NCBI GenBank assembly: GCA_963786195.1
Contig: CAWAYH010000006.1
Location: forward strand, 186,001 to 250,000
From: CAWAYH01 sp963786195
Lineage (GTDB): Bacteria > Acidobacteriota > Vicinamibacteria > Vicinamibacterales > 2-12-FULL-66-21
Direction of reading: 5' to 3'
Length of the DNA stretch: 64,000 nt
Below are positions 10,269-18,376 of the stretch, piece after piece. Below the pieces are notes generated by a model. The model was not told where the DNA came from. It saw only the letters and a list, made by a program, of their open reading frames with translations, and made no database searches. Both the position numbers and the translations under genes were made by a program. Position 1 is the first letter of the stretch. The number at the start of each line of letters is the position of its first letter.

Positions 10269-12695
10269 ATGTCGACCGTCATCCGCGATCTGCGTCTCGC
10301 CATCCGCACGCTGCTGGCTCGTCCCGGATTGTCGCTCGTTCGCGTCATCACGCTGGCCGTCGTCACTGGCGCCGCCAGCGCGGTGCTGCTCGTGGTCAAC
10401 GCCACGCTCATCCGGCCGCTGCCCTTCGGCAGGCCGGAAGGGCTCGTGCGCCTGTTCCTGCAGCCGCCCGGCACGACCAGCTTCACGCAGGCCAACCCGC
10501 TTCACCCGCAGGTCTTCGTCGGCTACCGGGAACAGGTGCCCGCGTCGCTCGAGGCCATCGAAGGCGTCTGGGCGCGCGATCGCAGCGTGACCGGGAATGG
10601 CGAACCCGACAACATGCCGTCGGCGGCGATCTCGCCGGGCCTCTTCACGCTGCTCGGCGCCGCGCCGATACTGGGCCGTGTCTTCACCGACGATGAAGCT
10701 CGTGAGGCACGTCGCGTGGTCGTGATCGGCCACGGCCTCTGGTCGCGACGATTCGGACGCAATGCGAGCGCAATCGGGAGCTCGCTGGTGATCGACCGCG
10801 AGTCGTACGAGGTCATCGGCGTGATGCCGGCGAGCTTCAATGCCGTGTTCGTCCGATCCGAGTTCTGGACGCCGCTCGAGGTCCGGGCGGGCAACCTGAT
10901 CAACCCGGGCGCGTCTTTCATTCAAACGGTGGCGCGCCTGCGGCGCGGCGCGTCGCTCGAAGAGACGCAGGCGGCGCTGCAGGCTGTGCTCGGGTCCGTC
11001 GCCCGTGACGACACCACGACGCGCCTGAGGGGATGGCAGGCGGGCGTCCGCGATCTGCGGGACGCGCAGTACGGAAGGCAGACGCGACCGCTCCTGTTGC
11101 TGCTGGCCTCGGTCCTCGCACTGTCGCTCATCGCCGCCGCCAATCTCGGCAACCTCACGCTCGCCGACGTGCTCCACCGCCGCGGCGAGCTGGCGATTCG
11201 ATCCGCGCTGGGCGCCAGCCGGGCCGCGTTGTTGTGGCCGGAGGTGCTTCAGAGTCTGCTGATCGCCGCGGCCGGCGGCGTGCTGGGGCTGGGCGCGGCG
11301 CTTCTCGCCCTGCCGGCGATCGTGCGGCTCGATCCCGCGAACCTGATCACGCCGGAAGCGTTCGTCGTCGACTGGCGCGTGGCGATCGCCGTCGCGATGT
11401 TGTCGTTTTCAGTGATATCCATGGCGGCGGTTCTCCCCGCGCGCCGGATTGCGGGGGCGGACGTCGCGGCGGCGCTCGCCGAGAGCGGCCGTCGCACGGC
11501 AGGCGGACGGTCGCAGGAACGGCTCCGAGGCTGGCTCGTCGCAACCCAGACTGCGCTGGCGCTGATTCTCATCTCGTCGGGCGCGCTGCTCGCGGCGGCC
11601 TTCGAACGAACGGCCGGCGGCGATCCCGGGTTTCAGGCCGACCACGTGCTCACCGCGCAATTGCGGCTACCGGAAGCGGCGTATCCCACCGCGCAGAGCC
11701 GCGCGGCGTTTGTCGACAACGTCCTCGACCGCCTGCGCGGCATGCCCGGCGTTGTCGACGCGTCGACGACCCTGAACCTGTTCGTGCCGGGCTTTACGTT
11801 TCAGACGCTGGTCCATATCGAGGCGCATCCGAGGCCAGACGGTCAGCTCCACACCGTCCTGTTCAGACGCGTCAGCCCCGGCTACTTCCGCACGTTGAAG
11901 ATTCGCGAGCTGGCCGGGCGGACGTTCGACAGCCGCGATACGCCAGCCGGCATGCCGTCGGCGGTCGTGAGTCGCTCGTTCGCGGACCGGTTATGGCCCG
12001 GCGAGGATGCGATCGGCCAGCGCCTCCGACGCGGCGCTGCGGCGAGCCCGTGGCTGACGGTGATTGGCATCGTGGCCGACGTGCAGGACGTCGGCTACGG
12101 CCAGGCCGCGGATGCCACGATCTACATTTCCTACGCGCAGTCAAACGTGGCGACGGCGCCGATCAGCCTGGTCGTGCGAACCTCCGGCGATCCGCTCACG
12201 CTCGTGCCGGCGGTGAAGGCGAAAATCTGGGAGATTGATCCCGCGCAGCCGCTGGCGTCCGTCGCGACGCTCGAGCAGTTCCTGAACGACTCGCTCGGAC
12301 CGCAACGATTTCGCAGCGTGCTGTTGGGGATCTTCAGCAGCGTGGGGCTGCTGCTTGCCGCGATAGGCATCTACGCCGTCACGTCGCGGACGGTCGCGGA
12401 GCGGACGCGTGAAGTCGGCGTGCGCCTCGCGCTCGGAGGCCGGCCGGGCCGCGTCTGGTGGACCGTGGCGGGTCGGTCGCTCAGGGCCTTCGCGATCGGG
12501 GTGCTGGCGGGATCCATCGGCGCAATCGCCGCTGCGAGCATCCTCGCCTCGCTGTTTCCGGAAGTCGAGGCCACGTCACGCCTCTACGCCGTGCCGGCCA
12601 TGGCGCTGCTCATGTGCGCAGGCGTGGGAACGGCGCTCGCCGCCGCGCACCGCGTGACGCGTCTGGATCCGTTGAAAGCGATCAGGACCGAGTGA
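10269..12695 (+). CDS. ADOP-type ABC permease (MacB_PCD/FtsX, duplicated)
   Basis: Intact 808 aa. The protein has two MacB periplasmic-core/FtsX halves. The first starts with a TM helix after 'RDLRLAIRTLLARPG' and ends with the helix bundle around 'LLLLASVLALSLIAAANLGN' and 'RRGELAIRSALGASRAAL'. The second runs from 'LRGWLVATQTALALILISSG' to 'RTREVGVRLALGGRPG' and the closing 'RVTRLDPLKAIRTE'. This is the signature of acidobacterial duplicated orphan permeases. No ATPase gene is adjacent, which is usual for the group, so the transported or regulated substrate is unknown. Unlike the other two ADOP genes here it lacks the cytoplasmic N-terminal prefix and has no PadR neighbour. Confidence 0.85.
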   Translation: MSTVIRDLRLAIRTLLARPGLSLVRVITLAVVTGAASAVLLVVNATLIRPLPFGRPEGLVRLFLQPPGTTSFTQANPLHPQVFVGYREQVPASLEAIEGVWARDRSVTGNGEPDNMPSAAISPGLFTLLGAAPILGRVFTDDEAREARRVVVIGHGLWSRRFGRNASAIGSSLVIDRESYEVIGVMPASFNAVFVRSEFWTPLEVRAGNLINPGASFIQTVARLRRGASLEETQAALQAVLGSVARDDTTTRLRGWQAGVRDLRDAQYGRQTRPLLLLLASVLALSLIAAANLGNLTLADVLHRRGELAIRSALGASRAALLWPEVLQSLLIAAAGGVLGLGAALLALPAIVRLDPANLITPEAFVVDWRVAIAVAMLSFSVISMAAVLPARRIAGADVAAALAESGRRTAGGRSQERLRGWLVATQTALALILISSGALLAAAFERTAGGDPGFQADHVLTAQLRLPEAAYPTAQSRAAFVDNVLDRLRGMPGVVDASTTLNLFVPGFTFQTLVHIEAHPRPDGQLHTVLFRRVSPGYFRTLKIRELAGRTFDSRDTPAGMPSAVVSRSFADRLWPGEDAIGQRLRRGAAASPWLTVIGIVADVQDVGYGQAADATIYISYAQSNVATAPISLVVRTSGDPLTLVPAVKAKIWEIDPAQPLASVATLEQFLNDSLGPQRFRSVLLGIFSSVGLLLAAIGIYAVTSRTVAERTREVGVRLALGGRPGRVWWTVAGRSLRAFAIGVLAGSIGAIAAASILASLFPEVEATSRLYAVPAMALLMCAGVGTALAAAHRVTRLDPLKAIRTE

Positions 12696-12698
12696 CGG

Positions 12699-13040
12699 CT
12701 ACGCCGCCGTATGCGCCGTATGGAAGAAGGGAACCCAGAGGTCCTCTTCGGTGATCTGGGCGATCGCCTCTTTGGAGAAGCGGGTCCAGCCAGGGTCATC
12801 CGCACTGACGAAGCGGAGCGTCCCGGATTCCGCGTCAAGCTGTGCGGATCCGATGGGACCTTCGAGCTCGCCGCTGGCCGAATCCACGATGAGGCTGCGG
12901 ACGCGGCGGGCGCTCGTGTCGATCACGAACCCGAGCAGCTTTCCGACCTCGCGGTCTCCCCTCGTCCGAACGCTCAGCCGCCCGAAGTCGATGCCCTCGG
13001 TCAACACGCGATCCGCTGGAAGATAACGCAAGTTCGCCAC
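12699..13040 (-). CDS. PRC-barrel domain protein
   Basis: 113 aa. The start was set at GTG 13040 because a strong AGGAGG ribosome-binding site lies just upstream (13045-13050 on the complement); the longer frame to 13148 has no such signal. The sequence 'VLTEGIDFGRLSVRTRGDREVGKLLGFVIDTSARRVRSLIVD' (two adjoining stretches) is a typical PRC-barrel, the small beta-barrel fold found in RimM and photosynthetic reaction-centre H subunits and in many stress-related proteins. The ligand is unknown. The gene converges on the ADOP permease with only 3 bp between stops. Confidence 0.75.
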   Translation of the reverse strand: MANLRYLPADRVLTEGIDFGRLSVRTRGDREVGKLLGFVIDTSARRVRSLIVDSASGELEGPIGSAQLDAESGTLRFVSADDPGWTRFSKEAIAQITEEDLWVPFFHTAHTAA

Positions 13041-13321
13041 AGCTGCCTCCTGGCCGCCGATCTGAGCAAGGCCAGTGCCAGAGGGTTGACGCGCGAAAAT
13101 CGCCGGATTTCTGCGGAATCGGTCGGGCGTTACGTGGGCGGGGCGCATGGTCCTGAAACGCCGGGGAGCGAAACTGTAACGGTCCGGGACAGTGGATGGA
13201 ATTGCGTGCCACCCTGGACCAAGCTCTTGCGTACGGCGACGTCACACGGTATCTTGGGCGCCACGTCAGCAAGACGCCGGGTGCTGCCCCGGCGATCTTG
13301 GCCTCATCCAGGAGTCTCCAA

Positions 13322-13939
13322 ATGAAGCGAATCGGCGTCGTTTCAGCATTACTCGTGTGCATGGCCTCTGTCGCATCGGCTCAGACGGAAGGCAAGATCA
13401 GCGTCGGCGCATCCGCGACCTACCTCAATCCGACCGACAGTGACGTGCAGTCGCTGGTCGGGTTTGGACCTCTCGTGCGGCTCAATCCGCACAAGGGTTG
13501 GGGCGTCGCCGCGGCGCTCAATTGGTTCCGTGCCGACGTCGACAACCCCATAACCGGCGACAACACGTTTGCGGTGCTGCGAATCCGACCGCTCATGGGA
13601 GGGGTCGCCTACACGGTTGGTGAGCAGCCGGTGCTCGTCAGCTTCTCGATCGTCGCCGGACCGTCGTTCAACAGCTTCAAGTTCGACGACGATTTCCTCC
13701 GAACGCTGCCGCCGGGACCTGTCACGCCAGACCTCGACATCAAGACCAGCTTTGCGGTGCGGCCTGGCGTCGGCATCACGTGGACCGTGGCGAAACGCGT
13801 GGCGATTGTCGGTTTCGGCGGGTACATGTGGAACGAGCCGGACGTCGTGCTCACCGACCAGTTCGGTCAGGAGTTTCGCAATGAGTGGAAGGCGAGCGCG
13901 ATCGTCCTGAGCATCGGCGCGGTCTATTCCCTGTTCTAG
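13322..13939 (+). CDS. Outer-membrane beta-barrel protein
   Basis: 205 aa from ATG 13322, preceded by an AGGAG site at about 13309-13313. Residues 1-20 form a clear Sec signal peptide ending 'SVASA|QTE'. The rest alternates short amphipathic strands with turns ('ISVGASATYLNP', 'GWGVAAALNWF', 'VGITWTVAKRVAIVGFGGYMW') and ends with an aromatic 'GAVYSLF', the beta-signal-like C-terminus of outer-membrane barrels. Size suggests an 8-stranded OmpA/OmpW-like barrel. Function is unassigned. The frame is intact. Confidence 0.75.
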   Translation: MKRIGVVSALLVCMASVASAQTEGKISVGASATYLNPTDSDVQSLVGFGPLVRLNPHKGWGVAAALNWFRADVDNPITGDNTFAVLRIRPLMGGVAYTVGEQPVLVSFSIVAGPSFNSFKFDDDFLRTLPPGPVTPDLDIKTSFAVRPGVGITWTVAKRVAIVGFGGYMWNEPDVVLTDQFGQEFRNEWKASAIVLSIGAVYSLF

Positions 13940-13950
13940 ACCTCCTATGC

Positions 13951-14160
13951 GAGGGGCTTCGCCCCTCGGACTCCCCCACACGCGCTCTCGCCCTTCGACG
14001 TCGCTCAGGGCGACCCTGAGCCTGTCGAAGGGTCGCGCGCCGCTTCGTGGTTCGACTATGCTCACCACGCCCTGAGCGAAGTCGAAGGGCGCCGGCGCGC
14101 TCCGGTCGCGTGGCTCGCTCGCACCGTGGAACGGGCGGCAGGTTCATGAAACAGCTTCTA
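13951..14160. repeat. Composite repeat: family C with two family-D palindromes
   Basis: The region begins with GAGGGGCTTCGCCCCTCGGA (hairpin), then 'CTCCCCCACACGC', and ends with the shared tail 'CGCACCGTGGAACGGGCGGC' plus 'AGGTTCATGA'. Inside are CCCTTCGACGTCGCTCAGGG and CCCTGAGCGAAGTCGAAGGG palindromic units (about 13992-14033 and 14072-14091), a different family. Other family-C copies lie at 14997, 49694 and 58048. Confidence 0.8.
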
Positions 14161-14177
14161 GATTTCCGAGCATCACG

Positions 14178-14985
14178 ATGAAGGCGGTGGTGCTCGCCCG
14201 CGGCAAGGGCACGCGGATGCAGCGCGCCGACGCCGAAGCCCCCACCGATACTGCACAGGCACGGATGGCGGACAGCGGGGTCAAGGCCATGATCCCGTTC
14301 CGCCGTCCATTTCTCGACTACGTCCTCAGCGCGCTGGCCGACGCAGGCTGCCTCGACGTCTGCCTGGTCATCGGGCCCGGGCACGACCTGATTCGCGACT
14401 ACTACACGCGCGAAGGGACGCCTGAACGGGTCCGCATCACGTTCGCCACGCAGCAGGAAGCTCTCGGGACCGCGGACGCCGTTCTGACCGCCGAAACGTT
14501 CGCGCAGAACGATCCGTTCCTGGCGCTGAACGCCGACAACTACTATCCGGCCGACGTGTTGCGCGCCCTGACGACGCTGGACGGCCCCGGGTCTGCCCGC
14601 GTTCCGCAGATCGACGCTGCTCCGCTCGAGCAACATCGATCCGGATCGCATTCGAAGCTACGCCATCCTCACCATCGACGAGCGTGGCGACCTCCAGGAT
14701 ATCGTCGAAAAGCCGGATCCGCAGACGCTGGCGGCGTACGGCGACGATTTCCTGGTCAGCATGAACTGCTGGCGGTTCGGGCCCTCGATCTTCGCGGCCT
14801 GCCGCGGCATCGAGCCCTCGCCTCGTGGGGAGATCGAGCTGCCCAACGCCGTTCGCTACGCCGTGCGGTCACTGGGCGAGCGATTCAGAACCGTCTACGT
14901 CGACGCCCCCGTGCTCGATTTGTCCCGGCGGAGTGACATCGCGGAAGTCGAGCGTCGGCTCGCCGACATCCACCCACGACCGTGA
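14178..14985 (+). CDS. Sugar-1-phosphate nucleotidyltransferase, one frameshift
   Basis: The ORF starts 'MKAVVLARGKGTRMQ', the G-x-G-T-R nucleotide-binding loop of NDP-sugar pyrophosphorylases, followed by 'VKAMIPFRRPFLDYVLSALADAG', 'EALGTADAVLTAE' and 'FLALNADNYYPADVL' (metal/NTP site). One extra base near 14592 breaks the frame; correcting it restores 'SYAILTIDERGDLQDIVEKPDP', 'VSMNCWRFGPSIF' and 'VLDLSRRSDIAEVERRL' to TGA 14985 (about 268 aa). The enzyme should join a sugar-1-phosphate to a nucleotide. The immediate downstream gene encodes a GHMP sugar kinase, so the pair probably supplies and activates the same sugar; which sugar and nucleotide cannot be read from sequence alone. Confidence 0.75.
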
Positions 14986-14996
14986 GCGGCCTCGTC

Positions 14997-15240
14997 TTAT
15001 CCGAGGGGCGTCGCCCCTCGGACTCCCCCACACGCTTCCGCCTTCGCGCAAAGCGCTACGGCGAGACCTCGCCGAAGCTCGAAGAGCGGAGGCGGGCTCT
15101 CGCGCGCCGGTTCGCCGGCGCGCTCCGGTCGCGTGGCTCGCTTCCGCCTTCGCTGAAAGCTTCGGCGAGACCTCGCCGTAGCGCCTTCGGCGCGGAGGCG
15201 GGCGCCATGCTCGCTCGCACCGTGAAACGAGCGGCAGGTT
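14997..15240. repeat. Family C repeat, copy 2
   Basis: The unit runs from the GAGGGGCGTCGCCCCTCGGA hairpin through several 'CTTCGGCGAGACCTCGCCG' inverted segments to the tail 'GCACCGTGAAACGAGCGGCA' plus 'GGTTC'. It fills the whole gap between the nucleotidyltransferase and kinase genes, and its tail abuts the kinase ATG at 15242, so repeat-derived sequence probably supplies the kinase ribosome-binding region and first residues. Confidence 0.75.
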
Positions 15241-15241
15241 C

Positions 15242-16666
15242 ATGAGACTGCTCCTCGAGCGGGCGGGCATGAGCCGGCACGAAGCGGACTCGAAGGCGCG
15301 GCGCTTCGCCAACCTTCGGGACGCACTGAAAAATACGAGGAGCGACCGGTCCGGCGACAGCGTGTGGTTCGTGCCCGGACGGATCGAGGTACTTGGCAAG
15401 CACACCGACTACGCCGGCGGCCGCAGCCTGGTCTGCGCGGCCGAGCGTGGCTTCTGCGCGATCTCCGCGGCCCGGACCGACGAGCGCGTCGTCATCGCCG
15501 ACGTTGGCGGCGCGGAGTCGGTGACGATCGATGCGGCGACCCGGTCGCCGGACCTGCACTGGGGAACGTATCCGCTGACGGTCGTGCGTCGGCTGACACG
15601 CAATTTCCCTGACGCCGTCCGCGGCGTGGACATCGTGTTCGACAGCGACCTGCCGCCAGCAGCCGGGATGAGCAGTTCGAGCGCGCTGATGATCGGGGTA
15701 CTGCTCGCGCTCGTCCGGGCGAACGGGCTCGACTCGTCCGACAGCTGGCATGCGGTCATCCACGACCGCGTCGATCTCGCGGCCTACGCCGCGACGATCG
15801 AGAACGGCGCGAGCTTCCGGTCGCTCTCGGGCGATCGCGGCGTGGGCACCGCGGGCGGCAGCGAGGATCATGTCGCAATTCTGTGCAGCCAGGCCGGCCG
15901 ACTCGCGCAATTCTCTTTCTCCCCGATCAGGCACGAGCGGACGATTGCGCTGCCGCCGAGCCTGGTGTTCGCGGTCGGCGTCAGCGGCGTCGAGGCGCGA
16001 AAGGCCGGCGACGCCCGGGACGACTACAACCGCGCCTCCAATGACGTCCGCCGTATCCTCGACACGTGGCGAGAGGCCACCGGGCGCGATGACGACTCGC
16101 TCGCCGCCGCGCTGGACAGCTCGGCAGAAGCCGCGGATCGCCTGCGATCGCTGATCCGCCAGACGCGATCCGGGAGCGCCGACGCGATGCGCCTCGAAGA
16201 GCGGCTCGAGCAGTTCATTCACGAGAGCACGATCATCATCCCCACTGCGGCCGACCAGCTGGCCTCGGGCGATTTCGGTGGATTTGGAACGTCGGTGGAT
16301 CGGTCGCAGGAGCTGGCCGAGCGCCTGCTGCGCAACCAGGTGCCGGAGACTATCGCGCTGGTCCGCAGCGCACGGGATCTGGGTGCGATCGCCGCCTCGG
16401 CCTTCGGCGCCGGGTTCGGCGGGAGCGTGTGGGCCCTGGTCGAGCGGCGCGCCGCCGATGATTTCGTAGCGCGATGGACGCGACTCGTATCGGAATATGT
16501 GTCCGCACGCGGATCGGTCGGTGTTCTTTCTCACAGATCCCGGGCCCGGAGCGATCGAGCTCACGAGCGCGTTAAGCTAATGGTACGATCGTCTTTCATT
16601 GTCCGTAGCGTCCGCCTTCAGGCGGACACGCTAAGTCCGGCTGAAGCCGGACACTACTGGAGCTGA
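15242..16666 (+). CDS. Galactokinase-like GHMP kinase
   Basis: The protein carries the family signature 'VPGRIEVLGKHTDYAGGRS' (substrate motif), the ATP loop 'LPPAAGMSSSSALM' and the C-terminal glycine motif 'AFGAGFGGSVWALV'. The usual galactokinase 'GEHTDY' is 'GKHTDY' here, a variant that may signal a different sugar. It should phosphorylate a sugar at C1 using ATP and feed the nucleotidyltransferase just upstream. The annotated end at 16666 reads into repeat family B, giving a repeat-encoded tail ('VRLQADTLSPAEAGHYWS'). A one-base shift near 16520 instead gives 'VFFLTDPGPGAIELTSALS' with TAA at 16578-16580, which looks like the native end. The start abuts repeat C2. Confidence 0.8.
   Translation: MRLLLERAGMSRHEADSKARRFANLRDALKNTRSDRSGDSVWFVPGRIEVLGKHTDYAGGRSLVCAAERGFCAISAARTDERVVIADVGGAESVTIDAATRSPDLHWGTYPLTVVRRLTRNFPDAVRGVDIVFDSDLPPAAGMSSSSALMIGVLLALVRANGLDSSDSWHAVIHDRVDLAAYAATIENGASFRSLSGDRGVGTAGGSEDHVAILCSQAGRLAQFSFSPIRHERTIALPPSLVFAVGVSGVEARKAGDARDDYNRASNDVRRILDTWREATGRDDDSLAAALDSSAEAADRLRSLIRQTRSGSADAMRLEERLEQFIHESTIIIPTAADQLASGDFGGFGTSVDRSQELAERLLRNQVPETIALVRSARDLGAIAASAFGAGFGGSVWALVERRAADDFVARWTRLVSEYVSARGSVGVLSHRSRARSDRAHERVKLMVRSSFIVRSVRLQADTLSPAEAGHYWS
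16605..16658. repeat. Palindromic repeat family B, copy 1
   Basis: Two adjacent hairpins, GTCCGCCTTCAGGCGGAC and GTCCGGCTGAAGCCGGAC, are flanked by GTAGC and ACTAC. The same double-hairpin recurs at 18436-18518 and 32719-32772, and in partial form at 22428 and 56944. It lies between the kinase and GH109-like genes and overlaps the kinase reading frame. Confidence 0.85.
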
Positions 16667-16668
16667 CC

Positions 16669-18099
16669 ATGTCGGACTCACATGATTCACATGACGCGGG
16701 ACGGCGGGATTTCCTGCGTGTGGCAGGCACACTCGTCGGCGCCTCGATAGTCGGCACGTCAACAGATGGCATCCGCCGAGCATCAGGCGCCTCGCCCGTC
16801 TCAGGAGGCGCTGTTCTCGGCGCCGCCGATGAACGAGGTGCGGATCGGCTACGTCGGGGTCGGCGGCATGGGATCGGCGCACGTGCGCAACCTGCTCAAG
16901 GTCCCCGGCGCCCGCATCACCGCCATCTGCGACATCGTCGAGGACAAGGTCAAGCGGATGCAGAAGCTCGTCGTGGACGCCGGCCAGCCCGAGCCGCGCG
17001 GCTACTCCCGCGGGCCCCGGGACTTCGAGCGGCTGTGCGAAGCCGAAACGCTCGATCTCGTCTACACCGCGACGCCGTGGGAGTGGCACGTGCCCGTCTG
17101 CGTGTCCGCGATGAAGAACGGCAAGCATGCGGCCACCGAGGTGCCGGCCGCGATGACCATCGACGACTGCTGGCAGCTCGTCGAGCATGCGGAGAAATAC
17201 CGGAAGCACTGCGTGATGATGGAGAACTGCAACTACGGACGCGCGGAGATGATGGTCTTCCACATGATCCGGAAGGGCCTGCTCGGCGAGATCCTCCACG
17301 GCGAAGGCGGGTACCTGCACGACCTGCGCGAGATCAAGTTCAGCTCCGAGGGCGAAGGGCTGTGGCGCCGCGCGCACGCGATGAAGCGCAACGGCAACCT
17401 CTACCCCACGCACGGCCTGGGGCCGATCGCCAACTGCATGGACATCAACCGCGGCGACCGCTTCGAGTACCTGGTTTCGATGAGCGGGCCGTCACGGGGC
17501 CTGCAGGATTACGCCAAGGAACACTTTCCCGAGGGCAGCGCCGCAGCGGGCCGAGAAGTTCGTGCTCGGCGACGTCAACGTCAGCCTGATCCGCACGGCG
17601 CGGGGCCGCACGTTGTACGGTCAGCCACGACACGAACCTGCCGCGGCCGTACAGCCGCATCAATCTCGTCCAGGGCACGCGCGGGATCTTTCAGGGATAC
17701 CCGGATCGTGTGTACATCGAAGGGCGGAGCCCGCAGCACCGCTGGGAAGAATCGAGCGCGTATCTCGCCGAGTTCGACCATCCGCTGTGGACCGACCTCA
17801 CGAAGAACGCGGAAGGCGCCGGCCACGGCGGCATGGACTATCTCGAGGACTACCGGCTGATCAAATGCCTGCGTGAGGGACTTCCCACCGACATGACCGT
17901 GTACGACGCCGCTGCGCTGAGCGCGGTCGTCCACCTCAGCGAACGTTCGAACGCCCGCCGCAGCGCGCCGATGGACTTTCCGGATTTCACCCGCGGCCGG
18001 TGGCAGTCAACGCCGCCGCTCGGAATCGTCCGGGCCTGCCGGTGGAGACGAGGTTCAAGGTTCAGCAGACAACAGCCGTTCCGCTGCAGGAGACCATGA
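16669..18099 (+). pseudogene. Gfo/Idh/MocA-family protein, GH109-like (alpha-N-acetylgalactosaminidase type), frameshifted
   Basis: The N-terminus from ATG 16669 has a twin-arginine signal ('GRRDFLRVAGTLVG'), so export to the periplasm is expected. After a shift near 16770 the Rossmann NAD-binding region reads 'VRIGYVGVGGMGSAHVRNLL', then 'TPWEWHVPVCVSAMKNGKHA', 'MMENCNYGRAEMMVFHMIRKG' and 'HGLGPIANCMDINRGDRFEYLVSMS' (split by position), a pattern I recognise from GH109 enzymes that remove alpha-linked N-acetylgalactosamine through an NAD-dependent mechanism. Two more shifts (about 17540 and 17625) precede the intact C-terminal third. Specificity within the oxidoreductase superfamily is inferred. 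The upstream kinase and nucleotidyltransferase point the same way, suggesting amino-sugar or galactose salvage. The 3' end overlaps the convergent UPF0145 gene. Confidence 0.7.
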
Positions 18100-18374
18100 G
18101 CATGCCGTTGGCCTGGCCGAGCACCTCGTAGTCGAGGTCAATGCCGATCACGGCGTTCGCGCCCAGGTCCTGAGCGCGCTTCTGCATCTCGGCCATCGCG
18201 ACGTCTCGCGCTTCGCCGAGCGCCCTCTCGTAAGTCGCCGAACGGCCGCCGACGATGTCGCGGACGCTCGCAAAGAGGTCGCGGAAGATGTTGGCCCCGA
18301 TGATGGCTTCGCCAGTGACAACGCCGAGATAGCGGCTGACAGGCTTGCCCTCGATGGACGGTCGTGGTGCTCAT
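18062..18374 (-). pseudogene. UPF0145 (YbjQ-like, putative heavy-metal-binding) protein, one frameshift
   Basis: From ATG 18374 a single-base shift about 15 bases in (near 18355) restores a complete protein of about 104 aa: 'SIEGKPVSRYLGVVTGEAII', 'GANIFRDLFASVRDIVGGRS', 'YERALGEARDVAMAEMQ', 'LGANAVIGIDLDYEVLG', 'MLMVSCSGTAVVC', TGA at 18062-18064. These are the hallmark segments of the UPF0145/YbjQ family, small pentameric cytoplasmic proteins often called putative heavy-metal binding; the true role is unknown. It converges on the GH109-like gene and overlaps its last 38 bp. Confidence 0.75.
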
Positions 18375-18376
18375 GA

